The notes beneath the pieces were generated by a model. That model was not told where the DNA came from, ran no database searches, and saw only the letters and a program-made list of their open reading frames with translations. This document shows, piece after piece, positions 53,038 to 64,000 of a DNA stretch of 64,000 bases (its first letter is position 1; each line of letters starts with the position of its first letter). This stretch comes from Limnohabitans parvus II-B4. GTDB taxonomy: Bacteria; Pseudomonadota; Gammaproteobacteria; Burkholderiales; Burkholderiaceae_C. Made by a program: the position numbers and the translations under genes. The DNA lies in NCBI RefSeq assembly GCF_003063455.1, contig NZ_NESN01000001.1, forward strand, positions 248,001 to 312,000, given 5' to 3'.

Positions 53038-53108
53038 GCCAAGGCTCAATGGTTAAATTGAGCATTTTATGCCTCAAAAAAAACAACAGCGAATGCCTTG
53101 CGGTAAAC

Positions 53109-53453
<345 letters not shown>

Positions 53454-53473
<20 letters not shown>

Positions 53474-56400
53474 CCCGCTCAGATTTCGCAGTTTGAGTGG
53501 GTTCATTGTCCAGCGCGCCTTTGGGCACATAACAAATTTGAATGCCCGCGACAGGCGAGTCCTCGCACATGCAACTGTCAGTTGGCTCATCGGAACAAGG
53601 AACGCTCTCGCTCCGTCCCAGCGCGGGCTGGCTCGCCGAGGCGACAGGTGAAGGCTCATACACCACCGCAGTGGATTTGTGGCGCGAAGCCTGAGGCCAA
53701 TACACAGGTTGAACTGGCTGCTTAGCGGGCTCCAAACTTGGACGGACGGGGTCCACTGGCTCGTTTTTCAAAATGCTGGCCATCAAGGTCTGGGGCGCCA
53801 ACACATAGTTGCTGGCCAATCCACCGTTGGCCCCATCAGCCAGGCTGAAGGTCGCGAAAACGGCTTTGTCGTTGCCTACATCCGCGCTGGCAAAAGTCCC
53901 TTGTGCGGAAATGCCCAGCTGCTCACTGCCGACCAAACCGCTCAGGGCGCCCCAGTTCACAGTGGCTGCCCTGCTGCCGTCGTAGACCTTGTTCAGAGCC
54001 CAAGCGCTCAAGCTGAGGGTTTTGGGGGTGATGCTGCCGGTTCCTGTCACGCCGTTGCTGGAAATGTAGTAGTTGGCCCGGTCAGACCCTTGAAGATTCA
54101 ATCCCGTGAGGCTAAAACTTTGGGGTCCAGCATTCACGCCGCCAAAGTAGCCACCACTCGAAGCCACACTGACCATGTCATTGGGAAGGACGCCCGTAGG
54201 CATCAGCGCCAAGCTCGCCACGGAGGTGGTGCCGTCGTAGACCTTGGCCACGGACGAAACATTCAAACTTACGGGCACAGGGTCAACCGTGAGCACGCCC
54301 GCCGAAACTACCGTGCCATTGAAGTTGACCGTTCCCGCAGTACTGAGGTTGTTGGTGAAAAAGGTGTAATTGCCCGTCTTCACAAATCCTGCACCCGAGA
54401 TCTTGCCCGTGGTGTCCACCACAGTTTCAAAGCTGATCGTGGAGTTGGAGGAATCGGTCGCCGTCCACCGGCCTGCCCCTTGGTTATTCATTGCCAGATG
54501 GGCAATGTTCGCACCGTTGCAATTGGTCGACACCAGGCAATATTGGGCAGACACATGGCTGGCACTGGCTCCGGCATGGGTCGCTGACAGCATGCCATAG
54601 CTTGCGCTTGCACTGCCTACCGTCAAAAGCAGTTGGTCCGCCCGTGCAACGGTCAGCCCCCCTGGGACTGGATAAACCGTATAGTTGTCCGCTGCTGGCA
54701 CAGTGCTGAATCCGTAAACACCGGAATACACACCGGCTCCAGGATTGGGCGCACCGATATAGCTCCGACTGAGCGGCCCCAAAACACCCAAAAGCGTTTC
54801 ACCGTTTTTGAGCTGGTTGGAGCCGGCTGAAAAGCCCTGATCAAAGGCGGCATTCGGATCTTGCGTCACAAACATCGCCGTGTCGTTGACTTTCACAGAC
54901 AGAGGCGCACGCGTGATGAGGCCCACATTGCCACTGGCGGAAGGTGGCAAGCTGTAATTGGCCATGTCCGTGCCCGCATTCGCCACGAAATTTGACGCTT
55001 GCAGCGTGGCCGTGACTACCCCCGAGCCATTGTTATTAGCCACCTCTGCGCTGGCATAGGCGGCCAGCGGTTGGTTCACGCTGGCACCCTCCGTCGAGCC
55101 TGACACCGTTGCCCAGCCAGACACGTTGTAATGAGCGCTCGACAAACCGCTTGCCGCAGTTGTCCCGTCATACTCTTTTTGTACCAGCCCCTGCAAAACC
55201 ACCGTCAAGGGGGCTTTGTGGATCAGCAAGCTGGGCTGATACGTCACCACCGTGTTGAGCCCCGCAGTCATGGCATAGGCATACGGCGTCACTGAGGCGT
55301 TATGTCCACCCAAGCGCGTGCCTGTGATCGTTGGCAAAACATCGTCAGCAGCAACAGCGAATGTGTTGCTCCCCCCCGGACCTGCAACCACCTTGGTCAG
55401 TGTTGTTCCGGCATAGGCTGCCTGAACTGCCGCAAGAACGTCAGGGTCTGCCTGCCCGTATGTTTTGGACAAGGCAATCGCGCCGAGGTTCAAGTCAAAA
55501 CTTGGCGCAGTGCTCTCTCTAAAAAGGACTTGGGTGTTTTCACCGCCCGCTATCGAGGCACCGTAAGCCTGATTGAATGCGGCATTCCTGGTATGACTGC
55601 CACCTTCGTAATACAGGCTGGTCAAACTTGCACTGATGCGACTGAGCAAACCCGTGGAAGCAGCAGCACCCGAGTAAACATAGGTCTTGCCCGTGCTGGC
55701 TTGGGTGACTGAATTGCCCACCACCGTCGAGACCTGTCCACCCGTAGCTGTGCCCGCTGCGATCTGACTGCCTGCGGCCAGCGTCACGTCGCCACTGCCA
55801 TTGTTGATCACCTTGGGAGAGGTCAAATTACCGGTACCAGAAGTACTGACGATGACGCCCGCGTTGCTATTTTGTGTGATGGTGAGCACCGAACCATCGA
55901 TCGAACTGCTGCTGGCAAGGTTGTTATTGCCGGCGTTAACCCGAACAACACCTGAACCGTTGCTCGTGATGCTGTTGGTCAGGACCCCATTGCCCCAATT
56001 GATATTCCCAGAGCCTGTAAACATGACGCCATTGACAGCGTTCAACACAATGTCACCACCACCATTGGTGATGGATGACCCCCTCAGGCCGATGGCTTGT
56101 TTGGTGGCGTCGTTGGACGTTCCCGTCAAATGGATGGCACCCGTGGTGTTGGTGAGAGTGACCTGATTGTCCAGACCCAACCCTTGCCCCCCGACAGAAC
56201 TGCCTGCGATGGTGATGCCCGTTACGGCGACGATGCTGCCTGTGTAGCTGTAGAAACCATTACCGCCGTTGCTGCTCGTCCCGGACAAATTCAATTGCCC
56301 CGAAGCAGAAAATCCCCCACCTGCGCCGTAGTAACCCAAGACACTGCCAGAGGCTGCCGTGGCCGAAGCCACCAAGGTGATATTTTTGCCCGACACCAAA

Positions 56401-59400
56401 GCGGCTGACTTGACACCCGCATCAGGGTTCACTGTACTGGCGGTGCTGCCATAAATCGTGACATCGCCGTTGCTGGCAGTGATGTTGCGCCCCACGAAAA
56501 CACCCGTGCCAGTGTTGGTGGTGCCAGACAGGCTGACATTGCCAGAACCATGGGCTGTGATGCCTGTGAGGCCATTCACAGCACCGACCGATAAACTGCC
56601 CTGGGTGGTCACGATGTCCAGGCTACCGTTGTTCGCCGTCGTTTGGGCAGCGACCGAAACAGCATTGGCCTCGGTCACGAAGACATTACCACCCGAGCTG
56701 AGCGACAACTGACTGACCTGGGTCTGAATACGGTTGGCGGCATCGCCAATGCCCCCACTGGTAGCACTCATGTACAAATTGGTCGCCGCCAGACTCCCCG
56801 ACGACTGTGTGATCGCCCCCGAAGCCAGCAAGTTGATGGTGTTGGTGCCTGTCAGCGCCACGTTGCTGTTCAGGCTTAAGTCACCCGTGATATTGGCTGT
56901 TAGATGGCCTTGGCCACCGATGGCTTTGTCAATGACCGTGTTGACGTTCTTGCTGAAGGTCAAGTTGGCATTATTGGACAAGGTGACCCCTGTGGAATTG
57001 CCCAAGGTGCCCGAAGCACCACCGGAGCCCACTTGGAGCGTGCCAGCACTCACCGTGGTGGCACCGCTGTAGCTGTTGTCAGCCGCGAGCGTGGTGGTCC
57101 CCGTACCGGCCTGATTGACCGTTCCTGAACCGCCGATGACATTGCTGACCGTCATGGCATCGGAACGGTTGAACGTCAAATGGCCGTTGTTCGTCACCGC
57201 CCCCGTGCCCAATGTCCCGGTCGTCGTGGCATTACCGATTTGCAGTGTTCCAGTGTTGATGGTGGTCGTACCGGTGTACGAATTGGCTCCCGTCAAAACT
57301 TGCGTGCCCGACCCATTTTTGACAACGCTCAAAACCACACCATTTTGGCTGACCGTGCCAGCGTAAGTGCCGCTGCCGTTGTTGTTGCCAAGACTCAACG
57401 TTGCTGGGCTGCTTGAGCCCAAATTCCATGAGATGAAAGTACCTGCGCCAGTCAACGCATTGATGGCCAGTGTGGTGCCCCCATTGAGGCGGGTGGTTCC
57501 GTTGTTGACCAGGTTGTTGTTGGCCGACAGCGCCAAGGCTGAGTTGAGCTGCAGAACAGTCCCTGCATTCACAATGAAATCACCCGTGAAGGTGTTCAAT
57601 GCGGATGAACTCATGATGGCACGACCACTCGTCAAGGTGATGTTGCCCGTTCCGCTTACCAATCCATCTATCGAAGTGCGATCACCCGTTCCATCAGAAA
57701 AATTGATGTTTTTATGGAGCACCAAGGGACCACCAAACGCGGTCCAACCTTGTCCACCTTCGCTGACGCCGCCCAATGTGACTGTTCCCGTGCCTTGGTT
57801 GGTGACCGTGACCGTTTGGGTGAGCTTGCCTGAGTCCTGGGAAACATTCTTGCCTTTTTCCAAGAGCAAAGACACGTTGCTGCTGCCTGTATTGGCATCT
57901 CCCAAAGTAATGGCCCCAACGCCGGCAGTGCGGTTGTAACGTCCATCACCGTTGCCCAGCAACAAGGTGCCTTGACTGATGGTGGTGCCGCCAGCAAAGG
58001 TGTTGGTGCCCCCACTCATGGCCGAGAGCTTGGTCTGACCTGCGCCCGTTTTCAGCAAGGCGCCTGATTCGATGATGCCGCTCAACTCACCGTTGGTGGC
58101 CGTGTTGATGGTGATGAGTCCGCCCGATCCAGCAGCCAGCCCACCTGCACCTGTGACCTTGCCGGTCGAGGCGTTGAGACGAATATTCAAGTCGCCGGAG
58201 TTGGTCTTGATGCTGTTGTTCAACAGCACATCTCGATGCGCCGTCAGCGTCAAGGATGCCCTGGCGCCTGAGGATTTCACAATGTCTGCGTTGACGCTGA
58301 TATCGCCCGCGCTGGCACCGCCTGCGCCGGTGGCAATGGTCACACTGGTGCCCGCGTCCAAGTTGGCCGCAATGTCTGAAGCCAGGATGACCGAGTCAGC
58401 TCCGCTGGTGTAGTTGCTGCTGTAAGCGGTACCGCTGGGGAGACTGGACGCGATCGTGATGTTGTACGGGTCCAGCAACCACTCGGCCGCTTTGACACGC
58501 GCGCCTGTGGTCAACAACACATCGCCCGAGGTCTCTACAAAACCGCCACGGCTTTCCAGCTGCGCACCGCTCACGTCACCCACCGCCGCCAACACGTTCG
58601 TGTCCTTATCAAGGCCAATGTAAATGTCGCCACCTGCTTTGCCGTTGTCGCTGTTGGCCTTGATGCTTCCATCCACCTTGATCGTGCCGCCGTCTGCCAG
58701 CAAATGCACCGCACCGCCATGCTCAGCCGTCGTATCGATGCTGCCGCTCTGAATCACTTGCGCTGCCGCCCGGTTGAGCGCCAGCGCCTGCATGTACACC
58801 TGCCCGCCCTCTGACACAATGCTGCCGCTGTTTTTCACACTGGCGTTGATGTCGCTTGCAGTCAGCTCCAGCTTGATGCGGCCACTGCCGCTGAGAGGCA
58901 CCTTGATGGTTTCGGCCGAGCCCAAGGCCACGCCGCCTTTGGGCGCGATGATCTTGCCCGCGTTGCTCACGCTGGCCCCCAGCAAGGCCACGTAGCCGCC
59001 GGGCGACACGCCAATCGTGCCCTGATTCAACACGCCAGCTGTGCTGCCGTTGCGCTGGTAAAGCATGTTGCCCGCCATGAAGTCGGCATCCGAAATGCAC
59101 AAGGTCGATGCCGTGAAGCTGCCCGCATTGACGCTGCCGTCTTTGCCAAACAACACGCCATTGGGGTTGACCAAAATCACATGGCCATTGGCCTGCAGTT
59201 GGCCAAAGATTTGGCTCGGGCTTTGGCCCACCACGCGGTTGAGCAAAACTGCCTGCGCGTTGGGCTGCACCACATTCACTTTGGCGCTGGCACCAATGTC
59301 AAAGCTTTGCCAATTGATGGCCGCACGCTGGCTGGCCTGCGTGATGTTGAGTTGGTTCGCGCTCTGGGCCATGCTGGCCGCGCCCTGCACCACCTGGCCT

Positions 59401-59642
59401 GCCACAGGCAAAGCATTGGCAGCGGGCTGCGCCCAGGCCAGGCTCACCCAAGCCAGCGACAAAACCAAGGCCCCGATGAACACACCCACCGAAGCCTTGC
59501 CTGCTGCAACCATCGCGCCTGCAAAGCCTTCGCCAAAAGCCGACTCCCCGGAGGACTTACCCTGGCTGCTGGCGTGTTCACCCACGGCCACCAGGCAGCA
59601 CAAATGCTCAGAAAAAACAGTTTTAAAGCAGTTCGCGTTCAT
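53454..59642 (-). CDS. TpsA1: large two-partner-secretion exoprotein (filamentous haemagglutinin-like adhesin)
   Basis: A 2062-residue secreted beta-helical protein. It opens with an extended signal region (KTVFSEHLCCLVAVGEHA; cleavage probable after AWA at about 71). The TPS domain contains VNPNGVLFG (NPNG at 159-162), the element recognised by TpsB. Residues of about 540-900 hold autotransporter-type beta-strand repeats (GTTTINTGTLQIGN, GATTVSAGTLQVGSG). About 1100-1400 match the co-encoded TpsA2. YDG/MBG-type domains follow (KEYDGTTAA near 1487, KVYDGTTSV near 1801, KVYDGSRAA near 1884). The C-terminus has the module C-x7-C-x-C-x10-C (53532-53597). The last six residues and stop come from the IS remnant. 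It lies 335 bp after tpsB. Confidence 0.9.
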
Positions 59643-59869
59643 TCGAAATCCATCATCAACAAGTGCCCGCCCAGCCCTGAGACAAGCCACCACGCGATCA
59701 GATGTGAAGCGAATTTGCCGTATCTGTGCGTTTTGTTGATTTTAGTTTCAAAATAACAAAAATAGAAACCTTATTGTGAATTTGATCGAAAAATAACCGC
59801 TTTTAATTGATGAATTTTCTTAATTCGTTAAATTCATTACAGCAGCAAGCACGCATTGAGTTAGCCCCC

Positions 59870-59894
59870 TGTAGGAGCCAGCCCTGCTGGCGAT
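59870..59894. repeat. Single REP-like repeat (TGTAGGAGC family)
   Basis: TGTAGGAGCCAGCCCTGCTG plus GCGAT is identical over 25 bases to the left arm of the pair at 43651. Here it occurs alone, without an inverted mate. Confidence 0.85.
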
Positions 59895-59927
59895 CCAGCC
59901 GATTGCAGCCCACATAACGAACAGACG

Positions 59928-59952
59928 AAAAAAAGCCCGGACATGCCGGGCT
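59928..59952 (-). terminator. Terminator of tpsB
   Basis: Read on the minus strand: AGCCCGG, CATGT loop, CCGGGCT, then a run of T. It lies about 25 bp after the tpsB stop. Confidence 0.9.
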
Positions 59953-59977
59953 GATCGAGGTTGAGCGGCAAAAACTG

Positions 59978-61672
59978 TCAGAACACGTAAGACAGTGCAG
60001 CCGACAAACGCCATGGGTTGCGTTGCGACTCTGTCACCTGGCCGGCCTCGGCCAGCTTGTAGCCGCCAAAACCCTTGGCCAAAGTCGTGTTGTAGTACCA
60101 GCGGCCCAAGTTGCCCGTCCACTGCGCACCCACCGCTTGCAGGCTGTAAGTGGTGTTGAAGCCCCCATCCACATGGACCTTGTTGGGGCGGATCACCCCG
60201 GCGTCATAAAACACGCCGACCATCTGGCTGCCCGACAAGCGGCGGTTCAGCTCCAGCGCGCCGACCACACCCTGGTCGCCCACGCCATCTGCAGCGGTAT
60301 AAGCCCGCACGCCGTTCACGCCACCCAGCGCCAGGCGGTTGTAGCCGTCCAGCGTGCGGGTGGCGGCCTGGGCATTGAAGCGGCCCACCCACTGCCAATT
60401 TCCGTCACGGCTCAGGTTGCGCTGCATGCGGCCGGACACGGTCAACTTGCCGTAACCGCCGGTCTCCACGTTGTAAGCCTCAGAGCCGCCCAAACGCGTG
60501 TATTCACCGGCTGTCACCGACACGGCCAAGCGCGAGGGCTCGCGGGCCACGCGCTCGTTGTCCATCGACCAAGTCAAGCGCAGCTGCGTTTCTTCGACGC
60601 GACCGGTCTCGGAATCGTCCAGCGCCAAATGCGAAATCGTCTGGCGGCCACCGATCTCGGTCACGGTTTTGAACAAAAGGCTTTTGTAGCTGCCCCACAT
60701 GTGCGTCAGGCCAGCGCCTACCTCTTGCGAGACGCCCTTGCTGGCTGTGTCGCCCCCCAAAATGGTGTGGCTGTTCGATCGGCTGCCATAAATTTTCATA
60801 CGGCCGGCATAGGCCTCGACCGGGCCTTCGTATTCGGCACGGCCATAGCGCACGCCCTCAGACAACTGGGTCGTCAGGCCCAGCAGCGCATTGGGGGTGA
60901 GCCCGCCCACGCTGACCATGCCCATGACTTGCGGGCGACCATAAGACTTCAGGCCATAGTTGTTGATTTGCACCACACCGTTGGCCAGCTTGCCCGGCTC
61001 TGCAGGCAAGGCCGACACGTTGACCACCAAATCCACCAAGTTGGCACCGGCCGAGCGAATCACGATCTCCAGGCTCACGGGCAAATCGAAGCTGGCGGCC
61101 TCCAGACGCTGGTCCAAACCATTCGGGTCGACCACGTTGCCCGGCGCAAAGTCTTTGGCAAAGCGGGTGGTCAACAAGGCTTCATAACGCTTGGCCAAAT
61201 CTTCGTCGGGCACAAACACCCGAACCGACTTGATGCGCGGCACCACCATGGTCACCACCAGCACATCGCCGCCCTCGCCCGGCTCGGAATCGGTTTGGGC
61301 AAAGGCATACAAGCCACTTTCTTTGGCCTCGTCATTGGCCCAAATCTTGAACTGGGCCAAGGCCTCAACCGAGACCGGCTTGCCAATGTTGTCTTGCCAA
61401 TAGAGCTTCAAGGCCGGGGCCAACGCATCGAAATTGCGCACCTCCACCCGCACGAGCTTGTCGATCGCCTTCAGATCAGACAAGTCGTCTGCCTCGGTCA
61501 CGGCAGGTTTGTCGGCAGGCTTGGCCGGAACGGGGGCCGACTCGATGTTGCGCAGCAAAGTGCCGGGGTTCACCCCGGGTGACACTGCTGGTGCTTGCTG
61601 CGCCCACACGGGCACCACGCCCAACACGCACAGGCAAGCCAGGGTCACATCACGCCATACAAACTTCTTCAT
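59978..61672 (-). CDS. TpsB: two-partner-secretion outer-membrane transporter (FhaC/ShlB family)
   Basis: A 564-residue Omp85-superfamily transporter that exports TpsA proteins. The order is: signal peptide (1-24, ending PVWAQ), a Pro/Ala-rich plug-helix/linker region, two POTRA domains (about 70-240; KSVRVFVPDEDLAKRYEALL), then a 16-strand barrel. The barrel has the conserved L6 motif LGGVNGVRAYTAADG with the Arg-Ala-Tyr tip (VRGY/T equivalent) and ends ALSYVF with terminal Phe. Its ATG overlaps the TGA of tpsA2. It is flanked on both sides by exoprotein genes, so it probably secretes both. Confidence 0.92.
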   Translation of the reverse strand: MKKFVWRDVTLACLCVLGVVPVWAQQAPAVSPGVNPGTLLRNIESAPVPAKPADKPAVTEADDLSDLKAIDKLVRVEVRNFDALAPALKLYWQDNIGKPVSVEALAQFKIWANDEAKESGLYAFAQTDSEPGEGGDVLVVTMVVPRIKSVRVFVPDEDLAKRYEALLTTRFAKDFAPGNVVDPNGLDQRLEAASFDLPVSLEIVIRSAGANLVDLVVNVSALPAEPGKLANGVVQINNYGLKSYGRPQVMGMVSVGGLTPNALLGLTTQLSEGVRYGRAEYEGPVEAYAGRMKIYGSRSNSHTILGGDTASKGVSQEVGAGLTHMWGSYKSLLFKTVTEIGGRQTISHLALDDSETGRVEETQLRLTWSMDNERVAREPSRLAVSVTAGEYTRLGGSEAYNVETGGYGKLTVSGRMQRNLSRDGNWQWVGRFNAQAATRTLDGYNRLALGGVNGVRAYTAADGVGDQGVVGALELNRRLSGSQMVGVFYDAGVIRPNKVHVDGGFNTTYSLQAVGAQWTGNLGRWYYNTTLAKGFGGYKLAEAGQVTESQRNPWRLSAALSYVF

Positions 61673-64000
61673 TTTTCTTCCTTGGTGGCAGCCACGCGCT
61701 TGGGCGCAAAGCAGATCTCAATGCTCGGGATCACGCTGGGCTGGCATTCGCAATTTTCTGGGAACACGTCGGAGCACACCTCGCGGCTCTCGGTCACGGG
61801 CGTGTCATCCAGCACACCGGTGGCGGCGCCACTGTTTCCGAAACCAGAAACTGTCCTGACGCGACTGTTAGCGCCAGTATTATTGTTCACAGGAAGAACA
61901 ACAGGACCAATCGGGTTAACCGTGGAGGGCAATATTTTAAGCGTTGGCATATTGATAGCACCGACGGTCCAGCTGTTGCCCCCACTGGAGGTAAAGCCTG
62001 TGTACTGGTAGCTTCCAGCGCTATCGCCTGGAGCGCGAGTCGATTGACTGAACGATCCGATCACTGCGGCAGCACCCACTGTGAACAAGTTAGGACCCGT
62101 GCCGTTCTGCTTGATGCCACCAGACGGATTTGCGGCTGTGTAGCCCGCAATCAAAGCTGCATTGATCGCAGATTGGTCAGGATCAACGGAACCCTGCGGC
62201 TTGGTAATGGTGATGGCACTCAAATTCACATCGAATTGTGGTTTCGCTGTGCTACGGAACATCACTTGGGTTTTATCGCCACCTGAGATAGTGTTATTCG
62301 TTGCGCCAGTTTGGTAAGACGTGCCCAGCTGAGCGTTTTGTGCAGAAGCCAAAACCGGCGTCAAACGCAATGTTGAAAATCCATTATTCAAATCGGCGAG
62401 ATTGCCAGTATCTGGTGCGCTCCCACTATAGATGTATGTATTGCCGTCACGGTTTTGTGTGATGGTGTTACCAGCTACCGTTTTAACCTGACCGCCACCA
62501 CCATTGCCGGCAGCCAAGTCGCTACCAGCTGCCACGATGACATTACCCGCACCATTGTTAACAATCAGCGGGACGGTGATCTGGCCGCTGCCGACCGTGG
62601 TCAACTTCACGTCACCTGTGCCATTTTGGGTGATGGTGTTGGTCAAGGGTGCAACCAAATTCCAAGGTGAAACAGTAGGCTTCACGTCACTAACAAAAAT
62701 GTCGCCTTTTGCAGCTTCCAGTGTGATGCGGCCGCCAACATTATTCTCTCCGTTAATGATCGACACTCCACGAATACCGATGCCTTGCGTGTTGGCACCG
62801 TTGGCAGTGCCCTTGATCACAATGTCACCAGAAGTGTTGATCAATTTTGCGTTGGCATCAAAGCCAACGCCTTGTCCGTAGGCCGAGGTACCTGTGATAT
62901 TGATCCCTGTGCCAGCCTTAAATTCACCACCGAATGTGTACAAGCCGTTGCCGGTTCCCGTAGCGGTACCCGTTAAATTCAAGGAACCCGAAGCGTTGAA
63001 CGAACCGCCCGCACCATAGAAGCCGAGGCCAGTACCGTTATTGGCTGTCGCATCCACAGTGATGTCTTTGCCTTTGACATTAAAAGGCATCTCAATGCCG
63101 TGAGATAAGTCTGAAGTGGCTTTCAGCTTGACATTACCCGTACCTGCGTCAATTCCGACAACACCGTTGACCGTCTCCACCCTCATCGTTCCGTTGGTCG
63201 TGGTGATGTTGATGTCGCCGCTGTTGCTCTTAGCCGCCACCCTGATCGCGTCGTCCTCACCCAAGAACTGTGCACCACCAGAAGTCAGACTCGCCTCCAC
63301 GACCTTGGTTTTAATAGCCGCCCCTTCGGCGCCAATGGTCGATCCCGCTTTGACGGTCAAATTATTTGCGGTCAACTTGCCGTTGGCGTCGCTTGTGATG
63401 GCACCACCCGCATCCAGGGTCAGGTTCTTTGTGCCGGCTGCATCACCCACGGTCAACGCTTTGTTCACCGCAATGGTGCCCTTGGTTTGCAATGTGATGT
63501 CGCCAGTGACGGCCTTGGTGATTGTGGCTTGAGATACCGTGATGTCGCCGGTTTTGCTGGTGTCACCAATCACCACTTTGCCTGCCGTGATCTTGTCCAA
63601 CTCGGCCTTGTTGATGCCGAGTTTTTGAAATGCAGCGGTGCTGTTTAGGTCGTCTGAGCCACCAATATCAATGGCGTTATTGCCGGTTGTCTTGATGTTG
63701 ACGGTGCCTGAGCCTGTGCTGCCTGCTTGCACGGCACCTTGGAGATCCAAGCCATTGGTGTTGATGTTGATGGTCTTGGCATCAACATCAGTTTTCAGGG
63801 TTCCATTGGCAGTCATTTTGAACGCATGATGGGTGCCCACGGTGTTGCCTGCCGTTACGGTGATGTCCCCGTTTGTCGCCGTGACCGCCGCATTGATCTC
63901 GACGCCGATGTGCTTGACTGAGTCACCCTTAATTTCAACCGTCTCGCCGCTGACTGCCCTGGCGATATTGACGGCTTGATAATTACCCACACCCTTTGTT
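61669..64000 (-). CDS. TpsA2: two-partner-secretion exoprotein, 5' part beyond the window
   Basis: At least 777 codons stay open to the right edge; only the C-terminal portion is seen, so the signal and TPS domain are inferred. It is Gly/Thr/Asn-rich beta-helix sequence (e.g. NGDITVTAGNTVG). The module GLGFYGAGGSFNASGSLNLT through NTYIYSGSAPDTGNL matches TpsA1 (GYYGAGGGFSASGQLNLS, KTYVYSGAAASTGLL). The C-terminus ends with the same cysteine spacing C-x7-C-x-C-x10-C (61711-61776) and a short basic tail (PKRVAATKEEK). Its stop overlaps the tpsB start (ATGA). It has no YDG repeats in the visible part, so it is shorter and simpler at this end than TpsA1. Confidence 0.85.
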   Translation of the reverse strand, partial: TKGVGNYQAVNIARAVSGETVEIKGDSVKHIGVEINAAVTATNGDITVTAGNTVGTHHAFKMTANGTLKTDVDAKTININTNGLDLQGAVQAGSTGSGTVNIKTTGNNAIDIGGSDDLNSTAAFQKLGINKAELDKITAGKVVIGDTSKTGDITVSQATITKAVTGDITLQTKGTIAVNKALTVGDAAGTKNLTLDAGGAITSDANGKLTANNLTVKAGSTIGAEGAAIKTKVVEASLTSGGAQFLGEDDAIRVAAKSNSGDINITTTNGTMRVETVNGVVGIDAGTGNVKLKATSDLSHGIEMPFNVKGKDITVDATANNGTGLGFYGAGGSFNASGSLNLTGTATGTGNGLYTFGGEFKAGTGINITGTSAYGQGVGFDANAKLINTSGDIVIKGTANGANTQGIGIRGVSIINGENNVGGRITLEAAKGDIFVSDVKPTVSPWNLVAPLTNTITQNGTGDVKLTTVGSGQITVPLIVNNGAGNVIVAAGSDLAAGNGGGGQVKTVAGNTITQNRDGNTYIYSGSAPDTGNLADLNNGFSTLRLTPVLASAQNAQLGTSYQTGATNNTISGGDKTQVMFRSTAKPQFDVNLSAITITKPQGSVDPDQSAINAALIAGYTAANPSGGIKQNGTGPNLFTVGAAAVIGSFSQSTRAPGDSAGSYQYTGFTSSGGNSWTVGAINMPTLKILPSTVNPIGPVVLPVNNNTGANSRVRTVSGFGNSGAATGVLDDTPVTESREVCSDVFPENCECQPSVIPSIEICFAPKRVAATKEEK

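Larger units (their letters stand above)
59643..59977. other. Gap between tpsB and tpsA1
   Basis: No gene seen. It holds the tpsB terminator (59928-59952), one REP-like repeat (59870-59894), and a strongly AT-rich stretch (about 59735-59840) just upstream of tpsA1. That stretch is the likely place of a separate tpsA1 promoter, though no clear -35/-10 pair stands out. Confidence 0.6.

Noticed and set aside
55302..58413. Series of plus-strand frames opposite tpsA1
   Set aside because: Low-complexity Pro/Val/Leu or Arg/His shadows of the repetitive exoprotein gene.

Overview
The window looks like a piece of chromosome from a freshwater- or soil-type betaproteobacterium of the order Burkholderiales, most likely family Comamonadaceae. 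Grounds: GC-rich codon use, a granule-associated phasin, a Bug/TctC solute-binding protein, a DUF3149 microprotein, HemP directly after tonB-exbB-exbD, and the tig-clpP-clpX-lon block beside a tRNA-Leu gene. The species assignment is inference. There is no rRNA, prophage or CRISPR array. The only mobile DNA seen is a 340-bp remnant of an IS3-family element plus several families of small palindromic repeats.

Layout. 1-3.7 kb (minus): a tightly overlapping operon of histone-deacetylase-like hydrolase, hot-dog thioesterase, nitroreductase and a fused LivH-LivM permease that runs off the left edge. 3.9-5.9 kb: phasin gene with a possible PhaR site, a dense repeat cluster, and a patatin-like lipoprotein. 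5.9-13.4 kb (plus): an iron-acquisition cluster behind a Fur-box-like sequence (FbpA-type binding protein, TonB-dependent siderophore receptor, PiuC-type dioxygenase, FMN hydroxyacid oxidase, TonB, ExbB, ExbD, HemP). 13.5-15.9 kb: ahpC-ahpF with an OxyR-like site. 16-29 kb: housekeeping and metabolism (DUF423, DUF3149, cyclopropane fatty acid synthase, SDR dehydrogenase with a LiuR-like operator, gamma-glutamyltransferase, Bug protein, acetyl-CoA synthetase, UPF0114, class I fumarase, glutamate racemase, MFS protein). 29-31 kb: tRNA-Leu(TAA), MAPEG protein, small proteins and a duplicated tRNA-Gly/tRNA-Cys pair. 31-37 kb (minus): lon, clpX, clpP, tig with two sigma-32-like promoters, then tRNA-Leu(TAG).

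37.2-41.7 kb: an RND pump and its lipoprotein adaptor with a TetR-type palindrome. 41.7-43.6 kb: two squalene/phytoene-synthase-family enzymes. 43.7-47 kb: GST, two HAD hydrolases and ferrochelatase, separated by REP-like palindromes. 47-51.4 kb (minus): a complete AfuABC/FbpABC-type ABC importer. 51.5-53 kb: an amino-acid-type binding protein translationally coupled to two small paralogous secreted cysteine proteins, one carrying an HEIRH zincin-like motif. 53.1-64 kb (minus): a two-partner secretion locus in the order tpsA2 (truncated by the right edge) - tpsB - tpsA1. Both exoproteins end in the same cysteine module (C-x7-C-x-C-x10-C), and the last residues of TpsA1 are encoded by the end of the IS remnant.

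The most novel-looking parts are the A-B-A two-partner secretion locus with the shared C-terminal cysteine module, and the coupled secreted pair next to a periplasmic binding protein. Most other genes are conventional, and the interest there lies in regulatory sites and repeats.
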